From JBCCGG01 sp039029395 (GTDB lineage Bacteria > Pseudomonadota > Alphaproteobacteria > Kiloniellales > JAKSDN01), in assembly GCA_039029395.1 (NCBI GenBank), contig JBCCGG010000001.1, positions 372,001-436,000 on the forward strand: a stretch of 64,000 bases of DNA. Reading direction: 5' to 3'. Positions 61,575-64,000 of the stretch are shown in pieces. How positions within the stretch are numbered: the first letter of the stretch is position 1; each line of letters starts with the position of its first letter. The translations under genes were made by a program, and so were the position numbers. The notes below the pieces were generated by a model, which worked only from the letters and a program-made list of their open reading frames with translations, had not been told where the DNA came from and ran no database searches.

Positions 61575-64000
<2,426 letters not shown>

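Overview
The window is a high-GC chromosomal segment of an alphaproteobacterium, most like a Rhodospirillales-type organism (inference). The main reasons are the conserved blocks dgt-argS-SPOR-nagZ-site-2 protease-scpA-scpB, tatABC-serS-surE-pcm-LysM/M23 and yajC-secD-secF-Mth938, together with the alphaproteobacterial Usg and HlyU families and a CIRCE-controlled groESL. No rRNA, tRNA, CRISPR array, phage or intact insertion sequence was found. Genes are dense, often with 1-8 bp overlaps, and several start with GTG or TTG. No species is named because the sequence alone does not allow it.

Layout. 1-4.7 kb: the 5' end of an NhaC Na+/H+ antiporter divergent from an Lrp/AsnC regulator, a TauD/TfdA-type dioxygenase, a PrsW-like membrane protease with a membrane partner, and a periplasmic solute-binding protein. 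4.8-10.8 kb: a homocysteine S-methyltransferase, then two MoaD/ThiS-like ubiquitin-fold proteins, an unknown 95-aa protein, a long imperfect palindrome, and aorABC. The last three encode a polyferredoxin, a tungsten-type aldehyde oxidoreductase and an FAD/NAD(P) reductase. This is the most distinctive metabolic locus here. 10.8-17.2 kb: HlyU-like protein, MlrC-type M81 peptidase, PadR regulator with a degenerate NUDIX protein, membrane proteins, EamA transporter, rhomboid protease, exonuclease III and ErpA. 17.2-20.3 kb: a 530-bp gene-free stretch with twin operator-like dyads, a DUF900 lipoprotein hydrolase and a membrane protein.

20.3-42 kb is core housekeeping: dGTPase, ArgRS, SPOR protein, NagZ, site-2 protease, condensin partners ScpA/B, an orphan FbpC-like ABC ATPase, the Tat translocase, SerRS, SurE, Pcm, an NlpD-like amidase activator, a DUF815 ATPase, YajC-SecD-SecF, and homologues of two mitochondrial complex I assembly factors (Mth938/NDUFAF3 and a squalene-synthase-like NDUFAF6 relative). 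42-52.9 kb: acetolactate decarboxylase, groESL (groEL carries a 1-nt frameshift), Usg, heme A synthase with a CobW GTPase, universal stress protein, PhyH dioxygenase, MerF-like protein, YbjQ, an MFS transporter and a LysR regulator. 52.9-61.3 kb: a seven-gene minus-strand operon for a branched-chain-amino-acid-type (HAAT) ABC importer, flanked by a long-chain acyl-CoA synthetase and a PaaK-like adenylate-forming protein, with two dyads upstream. The window ends inside aconitase acnA.
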